Shown piece after piece: positions 16,503-26,370 of a stretch of DNA of 64,000 nucleotides (position 1 is its first letter; every line of letters starts with the position of its first letter). Made by a program: the position numbers and the translations under genes. The stretch comes from Nocardioides cavernaquae. Its GTDB lineage: Bacteria > Actinomycetota > Actinomycetes > Propionibacteriales > Nocardioidaceae. The notes beneath the pieces were generated by a model. That model saw nothing but the letters and a program-made list of their open reading frames with translations. It was not told the origin of the DNA and made no database searches. The DNA lies in NCBI RefSeq assembly GCF_003600895.1, contig NZ_QYRP01000002.1, positions 1,240,001 through 1,304,000 on the forward strand, read 5' to 3'.

Positions 16503-17066
16503 TCAGGCGTCGGCGGTTATCCACAGGGCCGCGAGGGCCATTTCGTGCAGCATCGAGCGCATCCGGCCGTCCGGGATCAGCGCGCTGTGCGGGGTGGAGT
16601 TCAGCAGGCCGAAGGCGGCGTGGACGCGCGCCTTGGCCTCGAGCGGCTTGAGGTCCTGATGGACGGCGCGCAAGGCGCGCGACCAGAGGTCGACGTACTT
16701 CCGCTGGAGGGTGCGGACCTGCTCGCGCGCCTCGTCGGGCAGTGCCGACCAGTCGCGGTCCTGGATCACGATCATCGACCGGTGCTCGAGGGCGAAGGAG
16801 ATGTGCCAGTCCACGAGGGCGGAGACGGCTTCGGCGGCGCCCGCGGCCTCGCGGACGCGCACCCGGCCCACCGCGAGCAGCTCCTCGCTCGTGGAGACCA
16901 GCATCTCGGCCAGCAGGGCGTCCTTGCCGGCGAAGTGCTTGTAGAGCGCGGGGCCGCTCATGCCGCAGGCGGCGCCGAGCTCGGCGACGGAGACACCGTG
17001 GAACCCGCGTGCAGCAAAGAGCTCCGCGGCGATGCCGAGGATTTCGTCGCGTCGTGTGCCGGCCAT
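16503..17066 (-). CDS. TetR-family repressor of the acyl-CoA carboxylase operon
   Basis: A 187-residue TetR protein; the helix-turn-helix is VSVAELGAACGMSGPALYKHFAGKD and the rest is a helical ligand domain. It is divergent from accD1 with 78 bases between the two starts. ATG 17066 is used, as TAGCGT lies six bases upstream; a GTG at 17072 would start inside that spacer. Two GTTA-N8-TAAC sites lie in the shared promoter region. In Mycobacterium tuberculosis a TetR gene (Rv2506, BkaR) controls the equivalent leucine-catabolic carboxylase genes, so an acyl-CoA-responsive repressor is the best guess. Confidence 0.88.
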   Translation of the reverse strand: MAGTRRDEILGIAAELFAARGFHGVSVAELGAACGMSGPALYKHFAGKDALLAEMLVSTSEELLAVGRVRVREAAGAAEAVSALVDWHISFALEHRSMIVIQDRDWSALPDEAREQVRTLQRKYVDLWSRALRAVHQDLKPLEAKARVHAAFGLLNSTPHSALIPDGRMRSMLHEMALAALWITADA

Positions 17067-17072
17067 GCGCAC

Positions 17073-17078
17073 ACGCTA
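17073..17078 (-). promoter_or_regulatory. -10 box TAGCGT of the TetR gene
   Basis: TAGCGT on the minus strand with six bases to ATG 17066; the first operator (17088-17103) covers its -35 region. Confidence 0.55.
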
Positions 17079-17087
17079 GCCGCTCCG

Positions 17088-17130
17088 GTTAATGACCGCT
17101 AACCTTGAGGGCGAGTTAATGAACGTTAAC
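17088..17130. promoter_or_regulatory. Paired operators GTTAATGAnCGnTAAC
   Basis: Two 16-base sites, 17088-17103 and 17115-17130, agree at 14 positions and start 27 bases apart. Each is an imperfect palindrome (GTTA...TAAC; the second GTTAA-N6-TTAAC). They lie between the divergent TetR and accD1 starts, the expected place for the TetR dimer to repress both. Confidence 0.65.
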
Positions 17131-17144
17131 CACTGGAGGATGTC

Positions 17145-18703
<1,559 letters not shown>

Positions 18704-18707
<4 letters not shown>

Positions 18708-20776
18708 CCATGACTGCCTTCGAAACCCTCCTCGTCGCCAACCGCGGCGAGATCGCCCGCCGGGTCATCCGCTCGGCCCGCGCGCTCGGCCTGCGCACCG
18801 TTGCCGTCTACACGGACGCCGATGCCGAGGCCATCCACGTGCGCGAGGCGGACCGCGCGGTGTGGATCCCCAGCTATCTGGACGTCGCTGCCATCGTTGC
18901 TGCGGCCACCCACAGCGCGGACCCGTTCTCCACAGGCCTTCCGGGTGCGGCGCCCTCGGTGGCGGTCCACCCCGGCTACGGCTTCCTCTCCGAACGGGCC
19001 GACCTGCCGCGCGCTCTCGCCGAGGCGGGTGTCGCCTTCGTCGGCCCCACCGGCGAGGTCATGGATGCGATGGGCCGCAAGGACCGGGCCCGCGAGATCG
19101 CCAGTGCCGCGGGTGTCCCCGTGGTCCCGAACTGGACGGCCGACGACGCCCTCGAGGCGGCCGACTTCCCGGTGCTCGTGAAGGCGGCCGCGGGCGGCGG
19201 CGGCAAGGGCATGCGTGTCGTGCGCTCGGCCGACGAGCTCGCCGAAGCACAGGCGGCCGCGGCCCGCGAAGCCGCCAAGGCGTTCGGCGACGACACCCTC
19301 CTGCTGGAGAAGTACGTCGAGCGCGGACGCCACATCGAGGTCCAGGTCTTCGGTGACACCCACGGCAACGTGGTGCACCTCTTCGAGCGCGACTGCTCCA
19401 CGCAGCGGCGCCACCAGAAGGTCCTCGAGGAGGCCCCGGCCCCGACGCTCTCGGCCGAGCAGCGGGCGCTCGTCACCCGCAGCGCGGTCGCGCTGGCCCA
19501 GTCAGTCGGCTACACCGGCGCGGGCACTGTCGAGTTCCTGCTCGACGACGCCACGGGCGAGGCGTACTTCCTGGAGATGAACACCCGCCTCCAGGTCGAG
19601 CACCCGGTCACCGAGGAGGTGATCCGGGTCCGCGGCGAGCGCATCGACCTCGTCGAGCTGCAGCTCCACATCGCAGCAGGCGAGACCCTCGGGTTCGCGC
19701 AGAGCGACGTGACCGTGGCCGGGCATGCGATCGAGGCACGGGTCTATGCCGAGGACGCGTGGCACGGGTTCCTGCCACAGGCCGGCACCGCGTCGTACGT
19801 CGCCTGGCCGGGCCGGGATCGACCTCTCGGCGCACCAGACCTGACCTTTCGGCGCACCAGAGCTGGCCTTTCGGCGGGGGTTGGGGCGGGGGTTCGGGTG
19901 GACCACGCGCTGGAGTCGGGTCAGGTCGTCAGCACGAGCTTCGACCCGATGCTGGGCAAGGTGATCGCCGTCGGCCCCGACCGCGAGCAGGCCCGCCGGG
20001 TCCTCGTGACCGCTCTGGGCGACACCGCGATCTTCGGGCTGATCACCAACGTCGGGTTCCTGCGCGAGCTCGCCGCCTCGGATGCTTTCCGTGACGCGGC
20101 GATCGACACCGCCTGGCTGGACCGCACCGAGATCCACGACCCGATGGTGCACGAGGGGGCCCAGGTCGCCGCAGCGTGGATCGAGCACCGCGTCGCGGTC
20201 GAGTCGACGCCGGGGCCGCTCGCACCGGACGGATGGCGCGACGGTGGGGCGCCGGCTCCGATCAAGTACGGCGAGACCTGGCTGACTGAGGTGACCGAGC
20301 GCTCGGCACGGGCGAGCGGATTCACCTTCCGCGAGATCGAGCGCCAGCAACTCACCCCGGAGATCCACCGCGTCGAGTTCACCCTGGCCGCACACCACCT
20401 CGAGGACCGCGGCGTCCAGTCGGGCGGCGAGCGCCAGGTCGCCCACGTCCGGCTCGGGAGCGACGAGATCGAAGTGGTCGGCAACGGTCACCGGTTCGGG
20501 TTCGACCGGCCGGGTGCCCACCGCGACCACATCGCCGACGCGAGCGACGGGAGCGTGCTCGCGCCGATGCCGGGCACCGTGCTCGACGTGCGCGTGCGGG
20601 AGGGTGACGTCGTGGTCGCCGGCCAGGTGCTCGGAGTGATGGAGGCGATGAAGATGGAGCTCACCCTCACCGCGCCGTACGACGGGACCGTGGCCGCCGT
20701 CGAGACCGAGACGGGCGCGCAGGTCGTGCTCGGGGCCCGGCTCTTCCACGTGGATGGGGCAGAATCCTCGGCATGA
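18704..20776 (+). CDS. accA1: Acyl-CoA carboxylase alpha subunit (biotin carboxylase + biotin carrier) with repeat-derived insert
   Basis: A 690-residue chain that carboxylates and carries biotin for the AccD1 partner. The ATP-grasp biotin carboxylase spans about 1-460 ([27 protein letters not shown]) and the carrier domain at the end has MEAMKME with biotinyl-Lys650. GTG 18704 overlaps the accD1 stop; ATG 18710 is equally plausible. Unusually, about 24 residues near 373-396 (from [10 protein letters not shown] to AGVGAG) break the conserved WPG...[14 protein letters not shown] segment; they are encoded by two 22-bp repeats plus flanks inserted in frame. The insert probably forms a loop in the C-terminal part of the carboxylase domain. 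Confidence 0.93.
19831..19874 (+). repeat. Two 22-bp repeats inside accA1 (locus C)
   Basis: Units 19831-19852 and 19853-19874 differ at only two positions and match the repeats at 3690 and 4794. A further degenerate unit precedes them (to 19830, ending ACCTCTCGG) and the usual CGGGG end follows at 19875-19879. The whole insertion keeps the accA1 frame open. Confidence 0.8.
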
Positions 20777-21873
20777 CCCGTGCCGACCACCCGGTGACTC
20801 CGGCCCGGGCCCGTGCCTGGGTCCAGCACCTCCGACAGGGTGGCAGCACTCCCTGGCTCGACTTCCCCGACGACGCGGCAGCCCCCGGTTCGTCGGTGGA
20901 GCTGCCCGGCGTCGCCCAGCTGGAGCTCGCGCGGCGGCTCAACCAGGGCGCCGGTCACCGCACCGGCCGGGCGCACGGCGACCTGATCGATCGGGTCCTC
21001 GTCGCCGGGTCGCCCGGACGCGGGCAGCAGGTCCGTTCGCTGCTCGACGCGCGTCCGGTCGATCCTTCGGCAGTCTCCGACTCCGAGCTGGTGCGGGTCG
21101 CCGTCGGTGTCCTCGCGGACATCGTCACCGAGCACGACCCCGGCGCCGTTCACGAGCCGACCGCGAAGCGCCGCGGCATCGTCGTGCTCGGCCCACCGCT
21201 CGCGGTCGCCGCCACCCTTGCCACCAACGCGCTCCCGGCCAGGCCGCCGGCTCGCCCGGGCAAGGTCGTCGTCCTTGCCGACGAGCTGGATCGCGGGCTG
21301 GCTGACGTGTGGGCCGGCCGGGTCCGTGACGGCTCCACGCAGACGTGGTCCGGATTCGTGGCCGCCATGCGCGGCCGCGACCGCCTGCCGCCGCGGACGA
21401 ACGCCGCCGCGATCGCCGAGCGCTGGGCCGCCCGGGTCGGCCCTGACCGCGTGCACCTGGTCTTCGGTCCGGGGCTGGTCCACGGCATCAGGCGCAAGCC
21501 CTTCGCCGCGGCGTACCCCGTGCCGGTGGCATCGGCTCACGACCTCGTGCGCGAGGTCAACGCGGTCCTGCGCATCCTCCGCGACGAGCAGACCCATCGG
21601 CGTCTCATCGACCAGGTGCTCTGGCCGATGGTGGCTGCCACGTCCGGTCCGCCGCCCCGTCTCGACGCCGCGGGCCACGCGTGGTTGCACGCGCGCGGGG
21701 AGCGGATGCGCGACGCGATCCGTTCCGGTGGCTACGCTCTGCACGGCGATCCGGGCCATGTGGTGCCCGTCAACCCTGCCGAGCGCGACCCCGAGCGGGA
21801 CGCGGCCGGGCGGTCGACGGTCCTGGATGTCGCTGTGAGCACCCTGCTCGGCACCCGCGAGGAGAACCTGTGA
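20773..21873 (+). CDS. Conserved hypothetical protein, third gene of the carboxylase operon
   Basis: A 366-residue soluble protein that I do not recognise. It has an N-terminal stretch rich in Arg and Gly, a hydrophobic strand RGIVVLGPPLAVAATLATNAL near residue 138, and alternating strand/helix pattern thereafter, ending in VLDVAVSTLLGTREENL. Its ATG overlaps the accA1 stop (ATGA) and its own stop overlaps the sulfotransferase start (GTGA). Being locked between these genes suggests work with the sulfotransferase rather than with the carboxylase. Confidence 0.75.
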   Translation: MTRADHPVTPARARAWVQHLRQGGSTPWLDFPDDAAAPGSSVELPGVAQLELARRLNQGAGHRTGRAHGDLIDRVLVAGSPGRGQQVRSLLDARPVDPSAVSDSELVRVAVGVLADIVTEHDPGAVHEPTAKRRGIVVLGPPLAVAATLATNALPARPPARPGKVVVLADELDRGLADVWAGRVRDGSTQTWSGFVAAMRGRDRLPPRTNAAAIAERWAARVGPDRVHLVFGPGLVHGIRRKPFAAAYPVPVASAHDLVREVNAVLRILRDEQTHRRLIDQVLWPMVAATSGPPPRLDAAGHAWLHARGERMRDAIRSGGYALHGDPGHVVPVNPAERDPERDAAGRSTVLDVAVSTLLGTREENL

Positions 21874-23096
21874 CCGACGCTCGTCCGACCGGGCCCACCA
21901 AGGGCCCGATCCTGCTGCACGTCGGCACCCCCAAGACCGGCACGTCGTACCTCCAGGACGTGCTCTTCCGGAACCGTGACCGCCTTGCGGCGCAGGGGTT
22001 GCTCTATCCGGCGGAGCGGTTCGACGGACAGTTCCTCGCCGCTCTCGACCTGATGCGACTGCCGTGGGGCGGACTGGAGAAGCAGGCGGTCGGCGCCTGG
22101 GCGGAGCTGGCCGAGAAGGCCCGTGCCTGGGAGGGCACGGTGATCATCAGCCACGAGATCCTGGCGACCGCCCAGCGTGGGGACATCCGCCGCGCGCTCG
22201 AGTCGCTGGGCCACCCCGAGCGTGAGGTCCGCGTCGTGCTCTCCGTCCGCGACCTGGTCCGCCAGATCCCCGCGGAGTGGCAGGAGAACGTCAAGCACCG
22301 GCGCACGCTGCGCTACTCCAAGTTCCTCGACCAGATCCAGCACCCCGATCGCCCCGGCAAGGTGGCGCCGTGGTTCTGGGGTGCACAGGACGTCCCCGAC
22401 ATCCTCTCGCGCTGGGCTGCCGACATCGACCCGTCGCTGGTCACCCTCGTCACGGTGCCCCCCTCGGGTGCGCCGCGCGACCTGCTCTGGGAGCGGTTCG
22501 TCGAGGCCTTCGGCCTGGACCGTTACCGCTACGACCTCCACACCGAGCGCGCCAACCCCTCGATGGGCGTGCCCGAGACCGCGCTGATGCGCCGGATCAA
22601 CCGCCGCGCCAACGCCGTCGTCCCGCCGGCCGACTACCGCCCGCTGGTCCGCGAGCTGCTCGGGCACCAGACGCTCGCGCTCCGTTCCGGCTCGCCGCGC
22701 CTCTCGGTCCCGCCGCACGTGTGGTCGTGGGCTGACGAGCTCGCCACGACCTGGATCACCGAGCTCCGTTCCCGCGGCTACGGAGTCGTGGGTTCCTTCG
22801 ACGACCTGTCCCCGGCCCCGCTCACCGCTGAGTACGCCGACCCGGACCACCCCAAGGAACGCCAGGTGGCGAGCGCCGCCGTCGAGGCGATCACCGCGCT
22901 CCTGGTCGAAGGTGCCCGGCAGCGCGAGGTCGAGGCGCAACTGCGTCTGGAGCTTGCCGCCGCCAACGCCGCTCTCGACAGCTCGCGCGGGTTCAAGCAG
23001 CGGGTGAAGGGGCGGGTCTACCGCTATGCGGCCGGCCGCAAGTGGGGCCGCAAGGCGATCGAGCGCCACAAGCAGCGGCGCTCGCCCCGGATCTGA
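21870..23096 (+). CDS. Sulfotransferase-family protein
   Basis: A 408-residue protein with HVGTPKTGTSYLQDVLFRN near the N terminus, the PAPS 5'-phosphosulfate loop of sulfotransferases, and VVLSVRDLVRQIPAEWQ, which resembles the 3'-phosphate-binding region. The C terminus is basic with a short coiled-coil-like helix. GTG 21870 overlaps the previous stop. The acceptor is unknown; a cell-surface lipid or glycan is a reasonable guess. The stop codon lies within a run of 14-bp repeats. Confidence 0.85.
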   Translation: MTDARPTGPTKGPILLHVGTPKTGTSYLQDVLFRNRDRLAAQGLLYPAERFDGQFLAALDLMRLPWGGLEKQAVGAWAELAEKARAWEGTVIISHEILATAQRGDIRRALESLGHPEREVRVVLSVRDLVRQIPAEWQENVKHRRTLRYSKFLDQIQHPDRPGKVAPWFWGAQDVPDILSRWAADIDPSLVTLVTVPPSGAPRDLLWERFVEAFGLDRYRYDLHTERANPSMGVPETALMRRINRRANAVVPPADYRPLVRELLGHQTLALRSGSPRLSVPPHVWSWADELATTWITELRSRGYGVVGSFDDLSPAPLTAEYADPDHPKERQVASAAVEAITALLVEGARQREVEAQLRLELAAANAALDSSRGFKQRVKGRVYRYAAGRKWGRKAIERHKQRRSPRI

Positions 23097-23156
23097 CCAG
23101 CCGGATCTGACCAGCCGGATCTGACCAGCCGGATCTGACCGGCCGGATCTGACCAG
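23087..23156 (+). repeat. Five 14-bp tandem repeats
   Basis: CCGGATCTGACCAG is repeated five times (starts 23087, 23101, 23115, 23129, 23143), with one change in the fourth copy. The first copy contains the sulfotransferase stop and the array ends 6 bases before the convergent ecsC-like stop. Each unit has CTGACCAG, reminiscent of the 22-bp family, but the period differs. Confidence 0.9.
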
Positions 23157-23161
23157 CCGGG

Positions 23162-23833
23162 TCAGGCCTTCTTGAACTCCGTCGCGGCGTAGCGACCGAG
23201 CTGCCAGGTGGCGTAGCCGTCAGCGGTCATGCCGACGACGCCGCCGAGCACCGGGATCCGCTTGCCGACGGTGGTCGCGAGGCGCTTGCCGGCGACCCGG
23301 GTGATCAGCTCGGTCGCGACCTCCGTGTTGACGGCCTTCTCGATCGCCGGGTCGTAGGCCTCGTGGGTGGCCAGACCGAGCGGGCTCGCGGGAAGGCGGC
23401 CCTTCTTGACCGCCTTGCGGACCGTCTCCTCGCCGAGGAGGGAGGTGACCACGGCAGCGCGGACGCGCGGGTCGTCGAGGTCGTGGCCGTGAAGGTGGGC
23501 GATCGCGGCGATCATGCGCACCTGCACCAGCGTCAGGCCGGTGATGTTGGCGGGGACCGCCGCCAGTGCGGTCATGAGGCCGCCGAGGTTGGTCAGGAAG
23601 CCCTGCGCGCTCGCGTAGGCGACGTGCAGTCGCACGACGTCCCGGATCGCCCCGTCGACGTCGCCCTTCTCGTCCTTCAGCTGCTTCTCCGCGCTCACGC
23701 GGACGGGCCGCAGCGGCCCGACCCCGGTGATGGCCTTGACCATCGCCTCACGCACGAAGTTGTGTGCCGCCTGCGGCGCGAGCTTCTGCACACGCGGGGC
23801 GAGGCGACGGCCGACGATGCTTCCGAGTCCCAT
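23162..23833 (-). CDS. EcsC family protein
   Basis: A 223-residue protein of the EcsC family. The central segment (AQGFLTNLGGLMTALAAVPANITGLTLVQVRMIAAIAHLHG) is the hallmark, with amphipathic and hydrophobic helices that suggest membrane association. In Bacillus, EcsC is encoded beside an ABC transporter; here no transporter is near. ATG 23833 is chosen because TAGGAT lies seven bases before it, which excludes the ATG at 23842 that overlaps the box. Confidence 0.88.
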   Translation of the reverse strand: MGLGSIVGRRLAPRVQKLAPQAAHNFVREAMVKAITGVGPLRPVRVSAEKQLKDEKGDVDGAIRDVVRLHVAYASAQGFLTNLGGLMTALAAVPANITGLTLVQVRMIAAIAHLHGHDLDDPRVRAAVVTSLLGEETVRKAVKKGRLPASPLGLATHEAYDPAIEKAVNTEVATELITRVAGKRLATTVGKRIPVLGGVVGMTADGYATWQLGRYAATEFKKA

Positions 23834-23840
23834 GGCGGTC

Positions 23841-23846
23841 ATCCTA
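23841..23846 (-). promoter_or_regulatory. -10 box TAGGAT of ecsC-like gene
   Basis: Minus-strand TAGGAT ends seven bases before ATG 23833. Confidence 0.55.
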
Positions 23847-23864
23847 GGCAGACGCTCCGGCTTC

Positions 23865-23870
23865 TACGAT
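23865..23870 (+). promoter_or_regulatory. -10 box TACGAT of aat
   Basis: TACGAT ends seven bases before GTG 23878. Confidence 0.55.
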
Positions 23871-23877
23871 CAGCAAT

Positions 23878-24567
23878 GTGCCCCCGCCCCAGGAGTTGCC
23901 GCCGGTCGAGCCCCCCGTCTCGCCGTGGCACTTTCCCGACCCCCGAGGCATCGACGACGACCTGATCGCGATCGGGGCCGACCTGGCGCCGGGCACCCTG
24001 CTCGCGGCATACCGGGCGGGGCTGTTCCCGATGCCGCTCGACGACGACCCGACCGGATGGTTCTCTCCGGTACGACGCGGCGTACTCCCGCTTGGCGGAC
24101 TCAAGGTCTCCAAGTCGCTGCGCCGGTCGTTCCGCGACTATGAGATCCGGGTGGACACGGCGTTCTCCGAAGTGATCTCCGCGTGCGCGGATCCCGCTCG
24201 CGATGGCGGCTGGATCGACGAGGAGATCCAGCATGCTTATGGGGTCCTGCACGAGCTGGGCTGGGCACACTCGGTCGAGGCGTGGCACGAGGGATCACTC
24301 GAGGGCGGTCTCTATGGCATCGCGATCGGCGGGCTCTTCGCCGGGGAGTCGATGTTCCACCGGCGGCGTGATGCGTCGAAGGCTGCGCTCGTGGGCCTGG
24401 TGGGACTCCTGGCCGACGGCCATGCCGAGCGGCGGTTGCTCGACGTCCAGTGGCGCACCGACCACCTGGCGTCGCTGGGAGTGGTGGAGATCCCGAGGCG
24501 CGAGTATCTCGACCGGCTGCGCCAGGCGCTCACCCTGCCGCTACCGGCCGCGTTTCACCGGACCTGA
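23878..24567 (+). CDS. aat: Leucyl/phenylalanyl-tRNA--protein transferase
   Basis: A 229-residue transferase that adds Leu or Phe from aminoacyl-tRNA to proteins with N-terminal Arg or Lys, marking them for ClpS/ClpAP-type degradation (bacterial N-degron pathway). WFSPVRRGVLP and GGLYGIAIGGLFAGESMFHRRRDASKAAL are the family signatures. The leaderless GTG 23878 start follows the TACGAT box. It is divergent from the EcsC gene. Confidence 0.95.
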   Translation: MPPPQELPPVEPPVSPWHFPDPRGIDDDLIAIGADLAPGTLLAAYRAGLFPMPLDDDPTGWFSPVRRGVLPLGGLKVSKSLRRSFRDYEIRVDTAFSEVISACADPARDGGWIDEEIQHAYGVLHELGWAHSVEAWHEGSLEGGLYGIAIGGLFAGESMFHRRRDASKAALVGLVGLLADGHAERRLLDVQWRTDHLASLGVVEIPRREYLDRLRQALTLPLPAAFHRT

Positions 24568-24668
24568 GCCGCGCAGCGTTGCGGCCATCGGTGCGGTGCG
24601 CACGCGCCGCCGGGGTGAGTTCCTCGCCTGCTTGGTGTTGGCGGGTCGGCGGTCGGGTCGGCGTGGGG

Positions 24669-25001
24669 TCAGACCACCTGCGGAGGCACGCCGTTCTCGC
24701 TCACCATCGGGCGCCCGGCGGCCTCCCAGTCGAGCATGCCGCCATCGAGGTTGACGACCTCGCGACCCTGCTGCGCCAGCCATGCGGTGACCTGCGCGGA
24801 GCGGCCGCCGACCTTGCAGACGACCAGCGTCTGCTCCGTCGGCACCTCATCGAGGCGGTCGACGAGCTGCGACATCGGGATGTGCAGCGCGCCCTCGATG
24901 TGTCCGTGGTCCCACTCGATCTGCTCGCGCACATCCAGGACCGGAAGCCCGGACGGCAGCGGGTGGGGGACCTGGTCGATCGAGACGGTGGGAACGCGCA
25001 T
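24669..25001 (-). CDS. Single-domain rhodanese-like sulfurtransferase
   Basis: A 110-residue rhodanese domain with catalytic Cys62 in the loop CKVGGRS and the LDVRE motif near the N terminus. Such proteins carry sulfane sulfur to acceptor proteins or detoxify persulfide. TAGGAT six bases upstream of ATG 25001 indicates leaderless transcription. It is divergent from the Fpg/Nei gene. Confidence 0.92.
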   Translation of the reverse strand: MRVPTVSIDQVPHPLPSGLPVLDVREQIEWDHGHIEGALHIPMSQLVDRLDEVPTEQTLVVCKVGGRSAQVTAWLAQQGREVVNLDGGMLDWEAAGRPMVSENGVPPQVV

Positions 25002-25007
25002 GCCCCC

Positions 25008-25013
25008 ATCCTA
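25008..25013 (-). promoter_or_regulatory. -10 box TAGGAT of rhodanese gene
   Basis: Minus-strand TAGGAT with six bases to ATG 25001. Confidence 0.55.
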
Positions 25014-25043
25014 AGGACCGTGCCATCCGGCAAGCGGCGCTTC

Positions 25044-25049
25044 TAGGAT
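25044..25049 (+). promoter_or_regulatory. -10 box TAGGAT of Fpg/Nei gene
   Basis: TAGGAT ends six bases before GTG 25056; it mirrors the rhodanese promoter 31 bases away. Confidence 0.55.
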
Positions 25050-25055
25050 GGGTCC

Positions 25056-25922
25056 GTGCCTGAGCTGCCCGAGGTGGAAGCCCTCGCCCTCGACCTGAAG
25101 GGGCGACTGGACGGCCGCGCCATCGTGCGGATCGACCTCGCCGCATTCATGGCGCTGAAGACCTTCGACCCGCCGCTCCAGGCACTCGAGGGCACGTTCG
25201 TCGACGACGTGACGCGGCACGGCAAGTTCCTCGACATCAGCGTCGGCGGGCTGCACCTCTGCCTCCACCTGGCCCGTGCCGGCTGGGTGCGCTGGAAGGA
25301 CCAGGTCCCGGCTGCTCCCGCCAGACCCAACGGCAAGTCACCGCTCGCGGCACGCATCGTCCTCGACAACGAGACATGTCTCGACATCACCGAGGCCGGC
25401 ACGAAGAAGAGCCTCGCCCTGTACGTCGTGCGGGACCCGCTCGACGTGCCCGGCATAGCGAGTCTCGGTCCCGACCCGCTCGCTGACGAGTTCACGCCGG
25501 CGATGCTCGCCGGCATCCTCGAGTCAGAGGGCCGCAAGCAGCTCAAGGGCGTGCTGCGCCACCAGGGCACGATCGCGGGCATCGGCAACGCGTACTCCGA
25601 CGAGATCCTGCATGCCGCCCGGATGAGCCCCTTCAAGCCGGCCAGCAGCCTCGACGAAGCCGAGCTGGCCACTCTCTACAACGCGATCCGCGACACGCTC
25701 GGTGACGCCGTCGATCGCTCGCGCGGCCTGGCGGCATCCGAGCTCAAGGGCGAGAAGAAGACCAACATGGCCGTCCACGGCCGCACCGGTCAGCCCTGCC
25801 CGGTCTGCGGTGACGCCGTGCGTGAGGTGTCGTTCGCGGACTCGTCACTGCAGTACTGCGCCACCTGCCAGACCGGCGGCCGGCCGCTGGCCGACCGCCG
25901 GATGAGCAGGCTCCTGAAGTAG
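25056..25922 (+). CDS. Fpg/Nei family DNA glycosylase
   Basis: A 288-residue bifunctional glycosylase/AP lyase of base-excision repair. It begins MPELPEVE, so Pro2 is the Schiff-base nucleophile and Glu3 the catalytic acid; RHGKFLDI has the conserved Lys. The helix-two-turn-helix is GVLRHQGTIAGIGNAYSDEIL and the zinc finger is CPVC...CATC at the end. It is closer to the Fpg-like branch found beside other actinobacterial repair genes than to canonical MutM, so the preferred lesion is open. Its stop is one base from the convergent lipoprotein stop. Confidence 0.92.
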   Translation: MPELPEVEALALDLKGRLDGRAIVRIDLAAFMALKTFDPPLQALEGTFVDDVTRHGKFLDISVGGLHLCLHLARAGWVRWKDQVPAAPARPNGKSPLAARIVLDNETCLDITEAGTKKSLALYVVRDPLDVPGIASLGPDPLADEFTPAMLAGILESEGRKQLKGVLRHQGTIAGIGNAYSDEILHAARMSPFKPASSLDEAELATLYNAIRDTLGDAVDRSRGLAASELKGEKKTNMAVHGRTGQPCPVCGDAVREVSFADSSLQYCATCQTGGRPLADRRMSRLLK

Positions 25923-25923
25923 C

Positions 25924-26349
25924 TCAGCGTGCCTCGAGGTTCACCACCAGCGCGTCGGTGTGGTGGTCCTCGACCTCGACGACACCGGGACGGTTGATCG
26001 TGAAGTCGAGTGTGGTGACGCCCGCCTTGTAGTCCAGCGAGTGCTCCGGATCGGAGTGCACGTGGAGCTCACCGGAGGAGTCAGCGGTGACGCGGAGGGT
26101 GATGGTCCGGCCCACCTCCACCCGCTCGGTCGTGCCCGACGGGGAGACCTTGCCGTCCTTGACGGTCACCTCGATCACCTGCGAGCTGACGGCGGGCGCC
26201 GAGCTTGTGGGCGAGCCGGAGGTGGTCGGCGCGGAGGCCATTGACTCGGTGGGCTCAGGAGCCGTCTCGGTGCTGGTGGCGCACCCGGTCAGGGCGAGCA
26301 CAGCGGCGACGGGGGCAGCGAACAGGGCTGCGGGGAGGGTCATGCGCAT
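25924..26349 (-). CDS. Lipoprotein with cupredoxin-like domain
   Basis: A 141-residue exported lipoprotein: lipobox LTGCA, a Thr/Ser/Pro-rich linker, then a beta-rich domain (VTVKDGKVSPSGTTERVEVG...LHVHSDPEHSLDYKAG) like the cupredoxin-like domain seen in EfeO-type proteins. His-x-His and a late EDHHTD may bind metal. It is the last gene of a three-gene minus-strand unit with the PepSY protein and a membrane protein, which points to copper or iron handling at the envelope (inference). Confidence 0.8.
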   Translation of the reverse strand: MRMTLPAALFAAPVAAVLALTGCATSTETAPEPTESMASAPTTSGSPTSSAPAVSSQVIEVTVKDGKVSPSGTTERVEVGRTITLRVTADSSGELHVHSDPEHSLDYKAGVTTLDFTINRPGVVEVEDHHTDALVVNLEAR

Positions 26350-26370
26350 GGGGTGATCCTTACGTAGAGG

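Noticed and set aside
21681..21869. N-terminal extension of the sulfotransferase
   Set aside because: It overlaps the real end of the preceding gene in another frame; the GTGA overlap at 21870 and the P-loop position favour the shorter protein.
23087..23156. Possible CRISPR array
   Set aside because: Units are 14 bases with no spacers; a simple tandem repeat.
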